In this document: in pieces, positions 36,175 to 48,652 of the stretch | How positions within the stretch are numbered: the stretch's first letter is position 1 | How the letters are laid out: the number at the start of each line of letters is the position of its first letter | Assembly: GCF_020360975.1 (NCBI RefSeq) | Contig: NW_025408668.1 | Coordinates: forward strand, 6,138,001-6,202,000 | Direction of reading: 5' to 3' | Length of the DNA stretch: 64,000 nt | DNA from: Hirsutella rhossiliensis | Lineage: Eukaryota; Ascomycota; Sordariomycetes; Hypocreales; Ophiocordycipitaceae | Position numbers and translations under genes: made by a program | The notes under the pieces: generated by a model | Databases searched by the model: none | Seen by the model: the letters and a program-made list of their open reading frames with translations, nothing else | Told to the model about the DNA's origin: nothing

Positions 36175-36660
36175 TATCGCGAAGCGTGGCCTAATTTCGT
36201 AGTTCTCGGAGATATCCCTTAGTACGAGGGACTAAGGAAGCTAAAAACACCCGGTATAGAAGAAGGAAGAAGGAGCTAAAAAGAGGTATAGAAAGGAGGG
36301 TAGGGGTATAAGGGGAAGTAGAAGTAGCGATAGCTTCTTATAGAGGTAGCGAAAGATAAGACGGATATACCGGTAACGGCTAGAAAAGAAGGGAAAAACC
36401 GGTAAAAAGCTCGGTAGTCGAAAGGATATTAGTAGCTTCTTTAAGTAAGATCTTCTTTATTAATTAAGATGCTAGATAGGTATAAAGAGGGGCGTTAGAT
36501 AGAGGAAAGAAAAAAAATAAAGGCAATATAATAATTACTCCCCTACCTTTATTGCTGCTCCTAGAAGAATTAAATCCCTCTGCCCTACCTATCCGACCCC
36601 TTACTTTTAATTTTACCGTCGTGCATTTTATATGCACTTCTTATATCTCTCTTCGCGAGA
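36175..36660 (+). repeat. 5' LTR of the 36-42 kb copia
   Basis: Matches 41979-42464 over its full length. Visible differences are transitions, for example CTCGGAG against CTTAGAG and AGTACGAG against AGCACGAG. Confidence 0.96.
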
Positions 36661-36680
36661 GTTATAAGCCTAGGAGGAAT
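36661..36680 (+). promoter_or_regulatory. Copia primer-binding site (half initiator tRNA-Met type)
   Basis: GTTATAAGCCTAGGAGG follows the LTR directly. With TAA read as a RIP-altered TGA it becomes GTTATGAGCC, complementary to the anticodon arm of initiator tRNA-Met. Copia elements are known to prime from this internal tRNA fragment. The copia element at 43.2-49.2 kb has the same GTTATAAGCCTAG at the equivalent place. Confidence 0.75.
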
Positions 36681-36789
36681 AGTATTCCTATACCTTCTAG
36701 CTGCTATAAAAGGCACCCTTCTTATATCCCTTATAGCTCCCTTTTACCCCTCTTATAAGAAAAGCCGATTTTTAACTAACTTTTCTGCC

Positions 36790-39700
36790 CCCTCTCTCCG
36801 TAACGATAACGAAAATCGACTCCTCTACCGTCCCTATAGTCCGTAGGACGATTCTTATAGAGCCCTAAGATTAGGATAAGTAGGTAAAGGAGCTACGGGC
36901 TCGTATAGATAGAACTATCTATAATTTAGTCTTCTCTAATAAGCAGGACCCTCTCGAGCCCCCTCTTCGTCCTAGGGCAACGGAATTTATAGAGGGAGCT
37001 TCCCTCTTCTCTAAGCTAACCTCTATATAATAGAGAGCTTTTTCTACTGCCTTAGGCGACTATAAGAGTCACCGAAAGGAATACCTCTATAAAACGAATC
37101 TACTAACGGCTGCTTATACGGCGATAACGGAATCCGTTAATGCCGTAAAGCTAATCTCTCTTTAAGAGGAAGAGACTCTTAGGCAGTCGCTTTTAAAGCT
37201 CGAGACCTTAATAGCTCCCTCGAGGGGCTATATAACTAACCGTATTAGGAAGACCTATACGGCCTACCTAGGAGCCTTTTCTACTAGGAACCTACTAGCT
37301 TCTTCGTAGCTAGCTAAGTAGGAAGAAATCCTCGAGGAAGCTAACTAATACTTCCTTATAGAAGCTCTATCCGGCTAGTAGCTACGGGATATATCTCTAC
37401 TAATAAAGCCTATTAGTAACGGTTACTTAACTATCTTTCGAGAGGCTAGCCGGGAACTAGACGAAGAGGCTGCTAGAGTATAATAGTAAGCAGTCTTATT
37501 CCTTCGTAGCTAGCACTCGACCTAGACGGCTCGACCTATAGCTGCTGCAGCCCCTGCTGCTACGGCTGTTGCTCCTTTGGCTCCTCCTCCCTCGAGAGCC
37601 TTAACCCCGTCTTTAATAGCTGCCCCGGTCCCGGCTCCGCCTCTTACTCCGGGCCTGGCCCCGGTCCCGTTAGTTAGACCGGCCCGACTAGTCCCCTAAT
37701 AGACCTTTTAGTCTATTAGTCGAAAAATCAGGGAACTAGTCGAAATCGAACCTCTTTATTAAAATCAGCAATAAAGGGTAAAAAGGGGGGGTTTTTAAGC
37801 AGACCTTCCGGATCGGGACGAGGATTCCTCGAAGAAACAACGTACGAGGAGGAATCGACCTACCTACTAAGCATATAAAAAGCCCTATCGGCTAGAAGAC
37901 TGCTAGCAGGTCTTCGAGGAAAACCGACCTAAAGGAGTTAACCCTTTAAAGAGACTACGAGAAATAGTATAATAGTCTCTTAAGGAGGACCCCTCGTTAT
38001 AGAAGAAGATAGACGAGATTTAGGTTGCTAAGAAATAGTAACTAACGCCGCTGCCCTTATTCGAGCCGCGAATTCGAGGAAAAATCGTTAGTATAGTAAA
38101 TCCGGCCTTCGTCTTCCCTACGGATTAATAAGGCCAAGACCAACCGTTAGAGCCCTCCGACTATCCCCTACGAAAATTAGCTATCCTTAACTTTAGTACT
38201 TCCCTCGATATTTATAATACACTCTTACGATTCCGGTCCTTTAAGAAGGCACGGAGGGAATACCTTATTGCTAGGGAATTAACCGTACGGATAGAGGGAT
38301 ATAGAAGGGTGAATTTTACGATAAAATTACCTAACGGATCTATATAAATTCTTCGATAAAAAAGGGTAGCTTTTTGCCCTCGATTTTTAACGAGCCTAAT
38401 TTCCTTCCGCCTTCTTTAAGAGGAAGGGATCTTCTAGGATACGACGTCTAAACCTACGAGGCTAGTCTAGAAGAATTAGACTATTAGGCTTATCGAGGAG
38501 AAATTCGGTTAATTTATTCTCGAATTCCGACCTATCCTTAAGAAGGAATCTCTCGAGAAGTCAGCTTTCCCTACTAGGAGGAATAGGTCTACTATAAAGG
38601 ACCCTCTTCTAGCAGCCTAAGGAGACGGCATTCTTTAGCACGCACGACTTAGTTACCCGGGCCCCCTAGCTTTATATAAGCTAGGTTAATAATAGGGCGT
38701 ACGAATAAGGGGACTAAAGACCGTCGAATGCGAATACTACGGCTAAGGAAAAACAAGGAGATAAATTTCTAGACGAACGCCTTTACGGCCGGACTAGCCG
38801 TGTAAGGAAATTTAGGTCGACTAGACCGACGTCTCTAAGGATTAGGAAAGCTTCGTTAGGGTAATGTTTTTTATAGACGCCTTTTTAGGGATAGTTTTCC
38901 CCTATTTCTTACGGACCTACCTAAGTAAGTATAACTAGTCTGCCCTCTAGGACTTCGTTAACTAGATAAAATCCTACTTTAGCTACGAGGTAAAGAAGAT
39001 ACGGTTTAACGGAGAGCTATTTACGAAGGATATCTTAAATTAGCTTCGAAAAATGGGCATTTTACCCCTCCCGTTAGCACTAAATACCTAGGCCTAGAAC
39101 GGAGGGGCAGAAAGATTAAGGGGTGCTATAATAGAAAGGGCCCGTATAATAAGACTTACTATAAGGCTTCTATACGACCTTTAGAGGGAAGTCGTTAAGA
39201 CCGCCTATTACCTTTAGAACCGGACCCCTAAAGGGACTACCTAAGGAATAAACTAGAAATCCCCCCTTAAGTTCTTTACGAAGAAGAGGGCCTCGCTAGC
39301 CTACCTTCGTGCCTACGGCTATAAGGTATACGTAATAACTACCGATATATAGCTAAAAAGGAAGAAGAAAAGAAAGCTTAATCCTAGAGCCTTTATTAGT
39401 TACCTCGTTAGTTATAATTCTACGAATATCTTCCGGATCTAGATTCCTCTTCTATAGAAGGTTATTTTAACTAGGGATATAATTTTCGACGAATCTAGCT
39501 TCTTCGACGGAAAGAGGGATTAATAGCCCCTCTTACTTTCTTAACGTTAGCTAATTTAGAAAATCTAAATTCCCCCTTCCTAATAGTCTTAAGAAGAGGC
39601 CCTAGACGAGGAAATAGAAGAAGAAACCGACGTCGAAGTAATCGAGGATAACGCCGACTTCGAAGAAGAAGAGGAAGCTGCTAGATTAGATAATCTAGAC

Positions 39701-41860
39701 GAAGAAGGAGACTATAGGAAAGCGGTAGAGCTAGAATACGCCTGCCTCCCTACGCCTCCTCTTACGGAATAAGAAGAAGATCTAGAAGTAGCTTTCTCTA
39801 TTAGTCTTCCTGTCTCGACCCCTAAGGGGGTAGGAAAGGCACCTCTCTTAAAGGATTACCCGGCTGCCTTTTTATCCCTGCTTCGAGAAGCAAAGGAAGG
39901 TATAGGGCCTAATACGGATACTAAAGAAGACTAACCTCTCCCCTATTTCGATCCTTTTTCCGACTTCTATCTAACGCTAATAGAAGACGGTTCCTACGGA
40001 GCGTTTATAGCAGGCCGGCTTTTTAAGCCACTATTAGCAAGGAAGGTATATAAAAGAGACCTCCCGGACCTTCTAGTAAACTAGAAGCAGCTAGAAAGAC
40101 ACCCCTTTAAAGACTAGTTTTTCTAGGCCTAGAAAGACTACCTAGCCTTATATAAAGAAATAAGGTCTTTCGAAGAGGTCCTTAAGGAAAGGGCAAGAGG
40201 AAAACATATCCTTAGCTATAAGTAGGTCTTTATCTATAAGACTAATAAACACGGCTTCCTTTAAAAATATAAAGCCCGGCTAGTTATCTATAGGAATTAA
40301 TAGGAAAAAGGGGATCTTCCTACTAGGGCAACTACCCTAGCAGGGATGTCTTTTCGGACCCTTATAGCTATAGTAGTAGAATTCGACCTCGAACTCGATT
40401 AGATAGATATAGTTAACGCCTTTATTAACTACCTACTTAAGGAAGAAGAAGTTATCTATATACGCCCTTTACTAGGCTTCTAATAGCTAGGAAAGGTTCT
40501 ACGGCTTAGGAAAGCTCTATACGGACTACGAAGATCACCCCTTTTTTAGCAATAGTATTTAATAGGTTCCCTTAAAGCCCTAGGCTTTACGAAAGTCCCT
40601 TAGGAACCATATATAATATAAAAGGGTAAAATCACGGTCTTCTTCTACGTTAACGATATTATCTAGGCCTACTTAAAAGAGGAAGAGGCTGCTACTAGGG
40701 AGGCTATACGAGGCCTATAATAAAGGTATAAGGTAACTAGGCTAAGGGAGCTAAAGTAGTTCCTAGGGATACGAATCTTTTAGAATAGGTCCTAACGGAC
40801 TATCTAGCTTACCTAAGACGCCTATATCGATAAGGTCGCTTATAAATTCCTCCCTAATTCCCTCGATAAGAAGCTTCCCTCTACGCCTATATTAGACGAA
40901 GAGCTTTTGCCTAATCCGTCCTTTTAAGCTAGGGAGCAAGAGAAACACTAATATTAGTAGAAGGTAGGCTCCCTACTTTTTTTAGCTATTTCTACTAGAC
41001 CGGATATCTCTTTTACGGTCTCCCGGCTAGCTAGGCATAACTAGAATCCTAGCCCTAGGCATTAAGAAGTAGTAGATAGAGCTATCCTTTATCTCTATTT
41101 AACGAGATTATAGAGTCTACGCCTAGGAGGATAGGGAAGGAAATAAGCTACTAAAATCTTCCTTTATTTAAGCGATTCGTCCTTTACGGATAATTCCTTA
41201 GATAGAAAGAGCTTATAAGGGTATATTATATCCCTTTTTAGAAGAACTATTGCTTAGAGAGCTTTAAAGCAAGCTACCGTTACGACTTCTAGTACGGAGG
41301 CAGAGCTACTAGCTCTTTTAGAAGCGTTAAAAGAAGCGATTTTCCTTAGCCGGCTATTAATATCTCTACGACTATAAATTCCGACCCTATTAGCTATAGA
41401 ATGCAATAATACGTAGACTATACGGATTCTTATAGAGAAAAATAGTAAGCTATCGACCTAGCTACGGTATATCGATATTTACTAGTATTAGTTACGCTAA
41501 GAGGTCTAAAGGGGACTTATTTCTATCCGTTAGGTTCTAACGGTATTAATAAAAGCCGACGGTCTTACGAAGCCCCTACTAAAGTAGAAGCTAGCTGTCT
41601 TTTTATAGTAAATAGGGCTAGAAGACGTTTAAGAGAAGCTGTCTATAGAGGCCCGCCTTAAAAGTCTACGAGAGGAGCTAATAGCCCGTACGAGAAGGTA
41701 ACGTCTATAGCTAAAGAAAAGGAAGAGGTTTTTCCCTTTAAAGGGCCCCCTATTTAATTAGGTTTTTCCCTTCTATAAAGGCCCCCTTTCTTATAGGACT
41801 TTCCCCTATTTAGGCCCCTTTTCCTTAAGTAGGTCTAAAAGAGCCTAGGGACCCGAAAGG
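36790..41860 (+). pseudogene. Copia Gag-Pol polyprotein remnant
   Basis: Gag-like text with many helices covers about 36900-37500, followed by an Ala/Pro-rich linker at 37540-37690 (AAAAPAATAVAPLAPPP). The Gag-pre-integrase and integrase domain is at about 38640-39230, with HARLSYPGPLALYKL, YYGQGKTRRQISRRTP, FIDAFLGIVFPYF and NTQAQNGGAERLRG, which holds the catalytic Glu. An acidic linker spans 39590-39800. Reverse transcriptase is at about 40200-41000; LDQIDIVNAFINYLL holds the first catalytic Asp, and YVNDII replaces YVDDxx. RNase H is at about 41160-41600, with SSTEAELLALLEALKEAIFL and ADGLTKPL. Interruptions are almost all TAG at former Trp/Gln positions, so this would be close to a full protein without RIP. 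Confidence 0.93.
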
Positions 41861-41978
41861 GCCCTTACTTTCCTCGAGTAAAGGGAGAAGTATAGAGCTA
41901 AGAACCTCCTCTATACGCTTACTAGCCCGAAGCCGTATTAGCTATGCCCTTAAGGGGCAGGCTATAGCTAAGGGGGTG

Positions 41979-42464
41979 TGTCGCGAAGCGTGGCCTAATT
42001 TCGTAGTTCTTAGAGATATCCCTTAGCACGAGGGACTAAGGAAGCTAAAAACACCCGGTATAGAAGAAGGAAGAAGGAGCTAAAAAGAGGTATAGAAAGG
42101 AGGGTAGGGGTATAAGGGGAAGCAAAAGTAGCGATAGCTTCCTATAGAGGTAGCGAAAGATAAGACGGATATACCGGCAACGGCTAGAAAAGAGGGGAAA
42201 AACCGGCAAAAAGCTCGGTAGTCGAAAGGATATTAGTAGCTTCTTTAAGTAGGATCTTCTTTATTAATTAAGATGCTAGATAGGTATAAAGAGGGGCGTT
42301 AGATAGAGGAAAGAAAAAAAACAAAGGCAATATAATAATTACTCCTTTACCTTTATTGCTGCTCCTATAAAAATTAAATCCCTCTGCCCTGCCTATCCGA
42401 CCCCTTACTTCTAATTTCACCGTCGTACATTTTATATATACTTCTTATATCTCTCTTCGCGAGA
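41979..42464 (+). repeat. 3' LTR of the 36-42 kb copia
   Basis: Partner of 36175-36660. It keeps the canonical TG start and is preceded by the purine tract AAGGGGGTG. The duplication AGTAT follows at 42465-42469. Confidence 0.96.
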
Positions 42465-43167
42465 AGTATAACCCTTCGTTATCTTCGTCGAAATCCTTAC
42501 TTAAATACCTATTAAGGCAGACTATAGATTGCTTGCCCGGACGCCTAAGCACCTATACCTAACGGCTCCCTAGAGCCTAGCCGCTCTTAAGCGGGACCTC
42601 CCTTTAAGCGGCGGGCCTCTTATCTATATCGTTGCGATTTAGCCTAACTAGTAAAATATAGTTATAGAGATATAGCCCTTAAAGGATATCTCCCCGATAA
42701 TAATATACCCTAACGCGGTAAATCCTCTAGCTTACTTCTTCGATAAGTATTAACTTATCTACGGAACTATCTATAGTAGATACGCTACTTTCTTATCGAA
42801 GGTATAGCTATTATCGGAAGACATACTAGTAGAGTACCGAAACGTTTAGGAACGCTTAGGCACCGTTATTCGTTAGTTTGGTCGGGTATCCTAAAAGATT
42901 TATAATAACCTCGACCTATGATAACGGCCTCTCTATAAACACGCGATTTGCTACCTTTATTAAGAATTATTATATCCTATTTTATTTACTATTATCCCTA
43001 GTACCTTCGCCTCTATAAACCTCTGCGTCGTTAGCTATTCCGTCGCTTACTCTAGGAGGTAAGAGATCCGCGGCCGCGATAACGCGCTTCTATATAAGGT
43101 CTTTTACCTTAGTCGTATAGTTAGTAAAGTAGAAGATAAGGGCTAGAGTCTTACGCTATATAGTAAT
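42465..43167 (-). pseudogene. Helitron RepHel middle segment with tyrosine motif
   Basis: On the minus strand the block starts next to the GTAAT target site and reads ALIFYFTNYTTKVKD at about 43140-43100. This fits the Helitron YAVNYATK-type motif whose two tyrosines make the transient DNA link during rolling-circle transposition; both Tyr (YFTNY) are present. Further on it reads FLIKVANRVFIERPLS, EVIINLLGYPTKLTNNGA and LNVSVLYQYVFR, typical of the stretch between Rep and helicase in fungal Helitrons. It continues across the copia element into 36174. Stops are scattered through it. Confidence 0.88.
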
Positions 43168-43734
43168 TCTTAAGGTATATAAGTAAAAGCGGAATTTTAG
43201 GAAATTAAGGAATTACGTAAGACTACGTAATAGAGGGGAGGAAGGAGTATAAGGTAGGACTTTTAATAGAATTTATTAGTAATATATTAGTATATAGAAG
43301 AGGTGTTAAAGTTAATAATTCTTTTCTATTTACTAGTAGACATACTGTCTTATATAGACAATTATAGCTAAACGGAAGAACCTTTCGGGACCGGATTTAG
43401 GCTACCGTATAGCCTAAAGACTAAGGAATTTAGTAATACCTCGAGTATATTAGGAAGTGTCTTAGTTCTACTAATATTCGTGTTTAAAGGACGTTGGTCG
43501 TGCTGGTGTTTTAAAGAGGTCTTAGCTAGTATTCTAAGCTAGCTCTATTTCTTCGATTCCCGATTACACGATAACCGGCAACCCGTTTAATATATAATAA
43601 CATATAATATAACGTGCGATTTTTACTCTATAATATAGGATTTTATCTATAATTAATATACTACTTATTAGCTTATATAATCCGGAGAGTATATTATAGC
43701 TACTTTATTTATAGTAGGAACACCGTTCCTTATA
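43168..43734 (-). repeat. 3' LTR of the 43-49 kb copia
   Basis: Matches 48653-49217 and the solo LTR at 6258-6825, including AGCGGAATTTTAGGA near the left end and CACCGTTCCTTATA at the right. Confidence 0.96.
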
Positions 43735-43743
43735 GCCTCCCTT
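43735..43743 (-). other. Copia polypurine tract
   Basis: The minus strand reads AAGGGAGGC immediately before the 3' LTR. It has the position and composition of a plus-strand primer and matches the AAGGGAGAC before the LTR at 2780. Confidence 0.85.
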
Positions 43744-44149
43744 AAAGAGTAGATTTATATACTCTTTACTAATTTATCTATAGTAGTATATATATAGGGT
43801 AAAAACCTAATTTAGGAAAACTATTCTTATACCTTAATAGGATATATAAAAACCTATTCTTTCTTAGGAAAAAGGAAATCCTTAGGTATATACTAATAGA
43901 AAAACTTATAGTAGGAAATATCTATAGTTATAATAATTATTTATAGGATAACCTTATAAAAGGTAAAACCTATTATTACTAGGAAAATCTTAATAGATAA
44001 AAACCTAGTAAATATTTCTCTAGGAAACCTAAAAAGGGAAATCCTAGTAAGGGAAAGATATAAAAAGTATAAGAGATATCTAAAAACCCCTTTTAATTAC
44101 TTAGGAACTTATATTAAGGATAGACCGTCTCTAAATTTATAGAGTAATC

Positions 44150-47100
44150 TAGGTCTTAATTCCTTCGTAAAAATATTAGCTATATTATCTTCTAATTTAA
44201 TATAAAAGACTTTAATTTCCCCTTCTCTTATACTAGTTCTAGTATAGTAATAGGCTAATCTTATATACTTAGACCTTTTATAAAATTTCGGATTTTCTAC
44301 TAATTTAATAGTAGTAGTATTATCCGTTAAAATAAGAGGTATAGTATTAGGAATCTTAATAGATAGATCCTTAGTAATAGTTTTAAAAAGTATATTTAAA
44401 TAAATAGCTTCTTTATTTACCTCCCTAAGGCTAATATACTCTACTTCGTAGGTAGAAAGGGCAACGGCTTTCTACTTAGAGCAAGCCTAGCTTATTATAT
44501 TATTATATATATAAAAACAGTAACCGGAAAAGGATTTTCCGTCCGTTAAATCCGACGCCTAGCTAGAGTCGGTAAAACACTTTATAAATAGATAGGTAAA
44601 GGGGATATTATAATTATATTTAATCTTTAGGCTAGGGAGTTTATTTAAATATTTCTAAATTATATTTAAAGCCTTAAATTACGTTTAGTCGGGCTTAGCC
44701 GCGAATCTAGTATAGGAAATTATAGAATATAAGATATCTAGCCTAGTAAATAAGGCTAAGTATAATAGAGATCCTATTTCTTTTTAAAATTATAATATAT
44801 CTTTCTTAGAAGGTAATTCCTTTGCTTTTATAAGCTTAAAGCCTACTATAGCGGATAAATTCGAAGTTCCTAAACCTTCTTTATTAAATCCCTTTAATTT
44901 ATTTAAGGTATAATTTTCTTAGGATATATATAGCTCTTTAATTTCTCGGTTTATTATAATATTTAGACCTAAGAAGTCTTTTATATCTCCTAAGATAGTA
45001 AAATCTAGGAATTTAAATAATTCTTTAAATAATCTTTCTTCTATTATAGATTTAGAGGGCCCTACTATAAGAAAGTCGTCGACGTAAATTACTAAGGCTA
45101 TACTATAGTCCTTATTTATAAATACTCCTTTATCTATTAAAAGAAAAAGAAATCCGAGTTTATTTAGTATAATTTTTAAATAATTATACTAGAGCTTAGG
45201 ACTTTATTTTAGGCTATGTAATGCTTTCTTTAGCGTTGCTTTAATTTTACCGGTTTTATATAGGTCTAGGAATTTAGTTAAATTAATTCCTTTAGCTCTA
45301 TAATCTAATCTATATTTTAAATAATATTCTTTAAGAGCGTATTCTTCGTAGCCTATAGGAAGATCGATATATACTTTACTATCTATATCGGTATATACGA
45401 AAGCATTTATTATATCTATTTATAAAGCTTCGAATTCGTAGATAATAGCTAAAATAAGTAGAATTCTAATAGATTTAGGTCTAGCCGTAGTCGAGAAGGT
45501 ATCTAGGAAATCTAAGCTATAGATCTACTTAAATCCCTATATTACGAAACGGGCTTTATATTTTATTATATTACTTTAACTATCCTTCTTAGTAGTAGAG
45601 ACCTAGCGGCCTCCTATAGCCTCTCTATCCCTAAGGAGGTAGGAAAATTCCTAAGTTTTATATTTAATTAGCTAGATAATTTCCTTAATTATAGCTTCTT
45701 TCTAAAATGCTACTTTAGGGCTATTTATTGCCTATTTATAGGTCTTTAGAATTTTTAGATCCTAATTTTCTATACTAGCTAGAATTAACTCTATAAAATT
45801 ATAGTTTAGAAATAAATTAACGTTAAGGTATTCGATATAGTTAGAATCGAACCCTTCTAGCTTCTTAGGTAATTCTACTACTATTTTACTAGTAGTAGGA
45901 ATAGGATCGTTATTTAGAGACTCTTCTTCTATAAAGGGCGAGGGACCTTTATTACTAGGTTCTTTAGTAGCTTCCTCTATAGGGATATAGCTTTCTAGCT
46001 TATCTTTATTTAGAATAGAATTAAAATCAAAGGTATTATTACTACTAGAAATTTCTAGATTATTTATAAATTTATTTTCTAGTATAGTAATATCTCTAAA
46101 GATAGTAATCTTTCTCTTAGTAAAATCCTAGATTTTATATATATTTTCTAAATAGCCTACTATTATTCCCTTAAAAGCTCTATTATTTATCGTATCTTTA
46201 GGGTCTTTATTCTTATAATATATAAGGCTTCTAAAGGTCTTAATTTTATTTAAGGTCTCGAAGGGTAGTATTATATTATCCCTCTTTTCTATAGGACTTT
46301 TAAATCCTATCGTAGAATATAGTAATCTATTATATAAATAGGTAGCTATTAAAACAGCTTCTCCTTATAGATATTTAGGAAGCCTAGTAGTAAATAAAAG
46401 AGCTCGTACTTTTTCTAATATAGTACGATTTATTCTTTCTATTCTACCGTTAGATTCCGGCGTCCTAGGAGGACTAAAATTAAAGGTAATTCCTTCTTTT
46501 TCGTAATAGAGCTTTATTTTATATATAAATTCTTTAGCATTATTAGAAAATGCTTCTCTAATCCTAGTATTTTCGAGATTATTTTCTACCTTATTTTTAA
46601 ATTCTAGGAACCTATCTAGAGCTTCCCCCTTTTTTCGAAGAAGGTATATTTCTAGATATTAGGTTCCTACGTCTAGGAAACAAATATAATAGTAATATTT
46701 ATTATAAGTAAGCACTTTAATTAGCCCTTAAATATCTAATACTATTTTTTCTAAATAAATATAAGACTTATACGAAGGTTATTTATTAACCTTATTTATT
46801 ACTTTAGCTCTAATATATATTCCGTATTATCCTATTTTATTTTCCTCTTTTAAAGGCATTTTTATAATCTTATTATATCTTTTTAATATTTCTAAAATAG
46901 CCCTACTATTTATATGCCCTAAGCGTAAGTACTAAGTATAAAAATCTAAATCCTTTGCCTTTAAAGATATAATAAGGATTAATTAGCTTTCTAATAAAGG
47001 TTTTATAGGAATATAATATACTTTATTTCTAAGAAATCCTTTAATAAGGACCTTAGCCTTATTATCTAATAAAAGGACTTTATTTCCTCCTATTAAGGCA

Positions 47101-48600
47101 TAGGTATTATTAAAATAAGATTAAGATAGTATATTTACCCTTAATTTAGGTATATAAAAGTAGTCTTAAAGGATATACCTTTTACTATTATATAGGAACT
47201 TAAATACTAAGTCCCCCTTTCCTTTTACTAATATAAAGGAAGCTTTTCCCTAGTAAACTTTAGACTTAATTTCTTTATAGTTAATAAGGAAATTTTATTC
47301 GATATTATATACTTAGTAGCTCTAGTATTATAAATAAAATTAAAGATCCTTTTATTCTTATAACTAATAAATCCTCCTTCTCTTACCTTTAAAACTAATT
47401 CCTTTATTCTAAGAATTAAGGCTTTTAAAGGTCCTAAAAGAGAGTCTTTATTAGCTTCTACTATAGGGGTATTTATAGAGATTAAAATTACCTCTAAATC
47501 CTTAGACGTTTATATAGGGGTCGGAGCCCTAGAAAGGTCTATAAGGTCGATATCTAGGTCTATATTTTCTTACGAAGCTATATTTAAGACCTTATTACTA
47601 TCGTTAGAATCGGACTCTAGCTTTATAATTCGAGCCTTCCTTCTTTTATTAATAGTAGAAATACTACTAGAAGGGGATTTCTTCTTAAAAGAAGAAGATA
47701 AAGAAGATTTTCTCTTCTTAGAAATTTAAGTCCTATCGTCCTTTTTTCCTTTATTTAAAACCTAATAAGTAGGAGCCTTATTTAGGTATAAATTATAGTA
47801 ATTTACTATAAAATGCCCTGGTTTTTTATATTCCTTATAATAAGGAGTATCCATAGAATTTCTATAGGATTTCTAAGGCTTCCTTTATATTAAGAAGGCT
47901 TTCTCTAAAGATTTATCTATATCCTTTATTCTTCTAGCTTCGTTTAAAAGACTAGCTATTAGGGATTCGAGGGTAAACGCCGTAGAATTATACCTAAGGC
48001 TCTATATAATATTTATAATATAGCTTCTAAATTCCTTATTAAGGCAATTAAGAATCCATGCTATAAGGATAACTTTTAGAGTCTCTATATTATAGGATTT
48101 TAAATCCTCGTAGATTTCCTTTACCTTATAAAGGTAATTCTTTAAATTAAAGCCCGAGGCACTAAGATTAAAGAGCTGCTTTATAAGCAAATAATTCGAC
48201 GAGAAATTCAACGGATTATATAGCTTTATAAGCTTATCCTAAGCAGCTTTAGCATTTATTAAATACTCAATTTATATTAAAGGGCTATCTTTAACTCGAA
48301 GGAAAATCTAGGATAAAGCTTCTATAGTCTTTATATAATTTTCTTACTTAAAGGTAGCGATAAGCTTTTCCTTAGTAAGGATAGCTCTTATCCTTATAGT
48401 CTAAAGAGTATAATTTAAATTTCCCTTAAGTCTAGAGAATTTATATTCTTTTTATCTACCTATTTTATATAAATTCGATATTATTTCGTTTATAAAGATC
48501 GAGAAGTCTAAACGAGAGTTTAAGAGCGTAGGAAGGTAGAAGAAGTCGTTAGGGGGACTTTCGAAAGGAATTTTAATCGGGTATTTTAACAAGGAATTTT
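44150..48600 (-). pseudogene. Copia Gag-Pol polyprotein, lightly interrupted
   Basis: The N-terminal UBN2-type Gag covers about 48550-47900 and includes a stop-free stretch of 69 codons (48002-48211) with IKQLFNLSASGFNLKNYLYK. A CCHC knuckle near 47850-47790 reads YKEYKKPGHFIVNYYNL, with three Cys altered to Tyr. The protease site near 47330 reads YNTRATKYI. Integrase, about 46900-46300, includes SPPRTPESNGRIERINRTI with the catalytic Glu. Reverse transcriptase, about 45600-44800, keeps an intact YVDD at 45075-45086. RNase H ends near 44160 with NIANIFTKEL. Few stops remain compared with the gypsy elements. The Met near 48211 is internal, not the true start. Confidence 0.93.
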
Positions 48601-48630
48601 AAAAGTATAAGTTAATTTCCTAGCTTAAAA

Positions 48631-48652
48631 GGAGTAAGCTAGGCTTATAACC
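48631..48652 (-). promoter_or_regulatory. Copia primer-binding site (half initiator tRNA-Met type)
   Basis: The minus strand directly after the 5' LTR reads GGTTATAAGCCTAGCTTACT, followed by CC. With one G restored at the TAA (TGA) it is GGTTATGAGCCTAGC, matching the complement of the anticodon arm and adjoining part of initiator tRNA-Met, the primer type known for copia elements. Confidence 0.8.

Larger units (their letters stand above)
36175..42464 (+). mobile_element. Complete Ty1/copia element, least RIP-damaged
   Basis: Identical-length LTRs of 486 bases (36175-36660 and 41979-42464) flank one Gag-Pol frame. The 3' LTR starts TGTCGCGAAG, while the 5' copy starts TATCGCGAAG, a direct TG-to-TA example. 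Both end TCGCGAGA. The target duplication AGTAT is at 36170-36174 and 42465-42469. The primer-binding site is at 36661 and a polypurine tract (AAGGGGGTG) ends at 41978. More CpA and TpG survive here than in the neighbours, so it is probably the youngest or least RIP-exposed element. It inserted into the Helitron gene. Confidence 0.95.

Noticed and set aside
36661..36680. tRNA gene fragment
   Set aside because: The match is to the complement of a tRNA arm directly after an LTR, which is a primer-binding site; no cloverleaf is present.
36552..36758. Open 68-codon plus-strand frame
   Set aside because: It spans the end of the copia 5' LTR, the primer-binding site and the leader, so it is not a gene.
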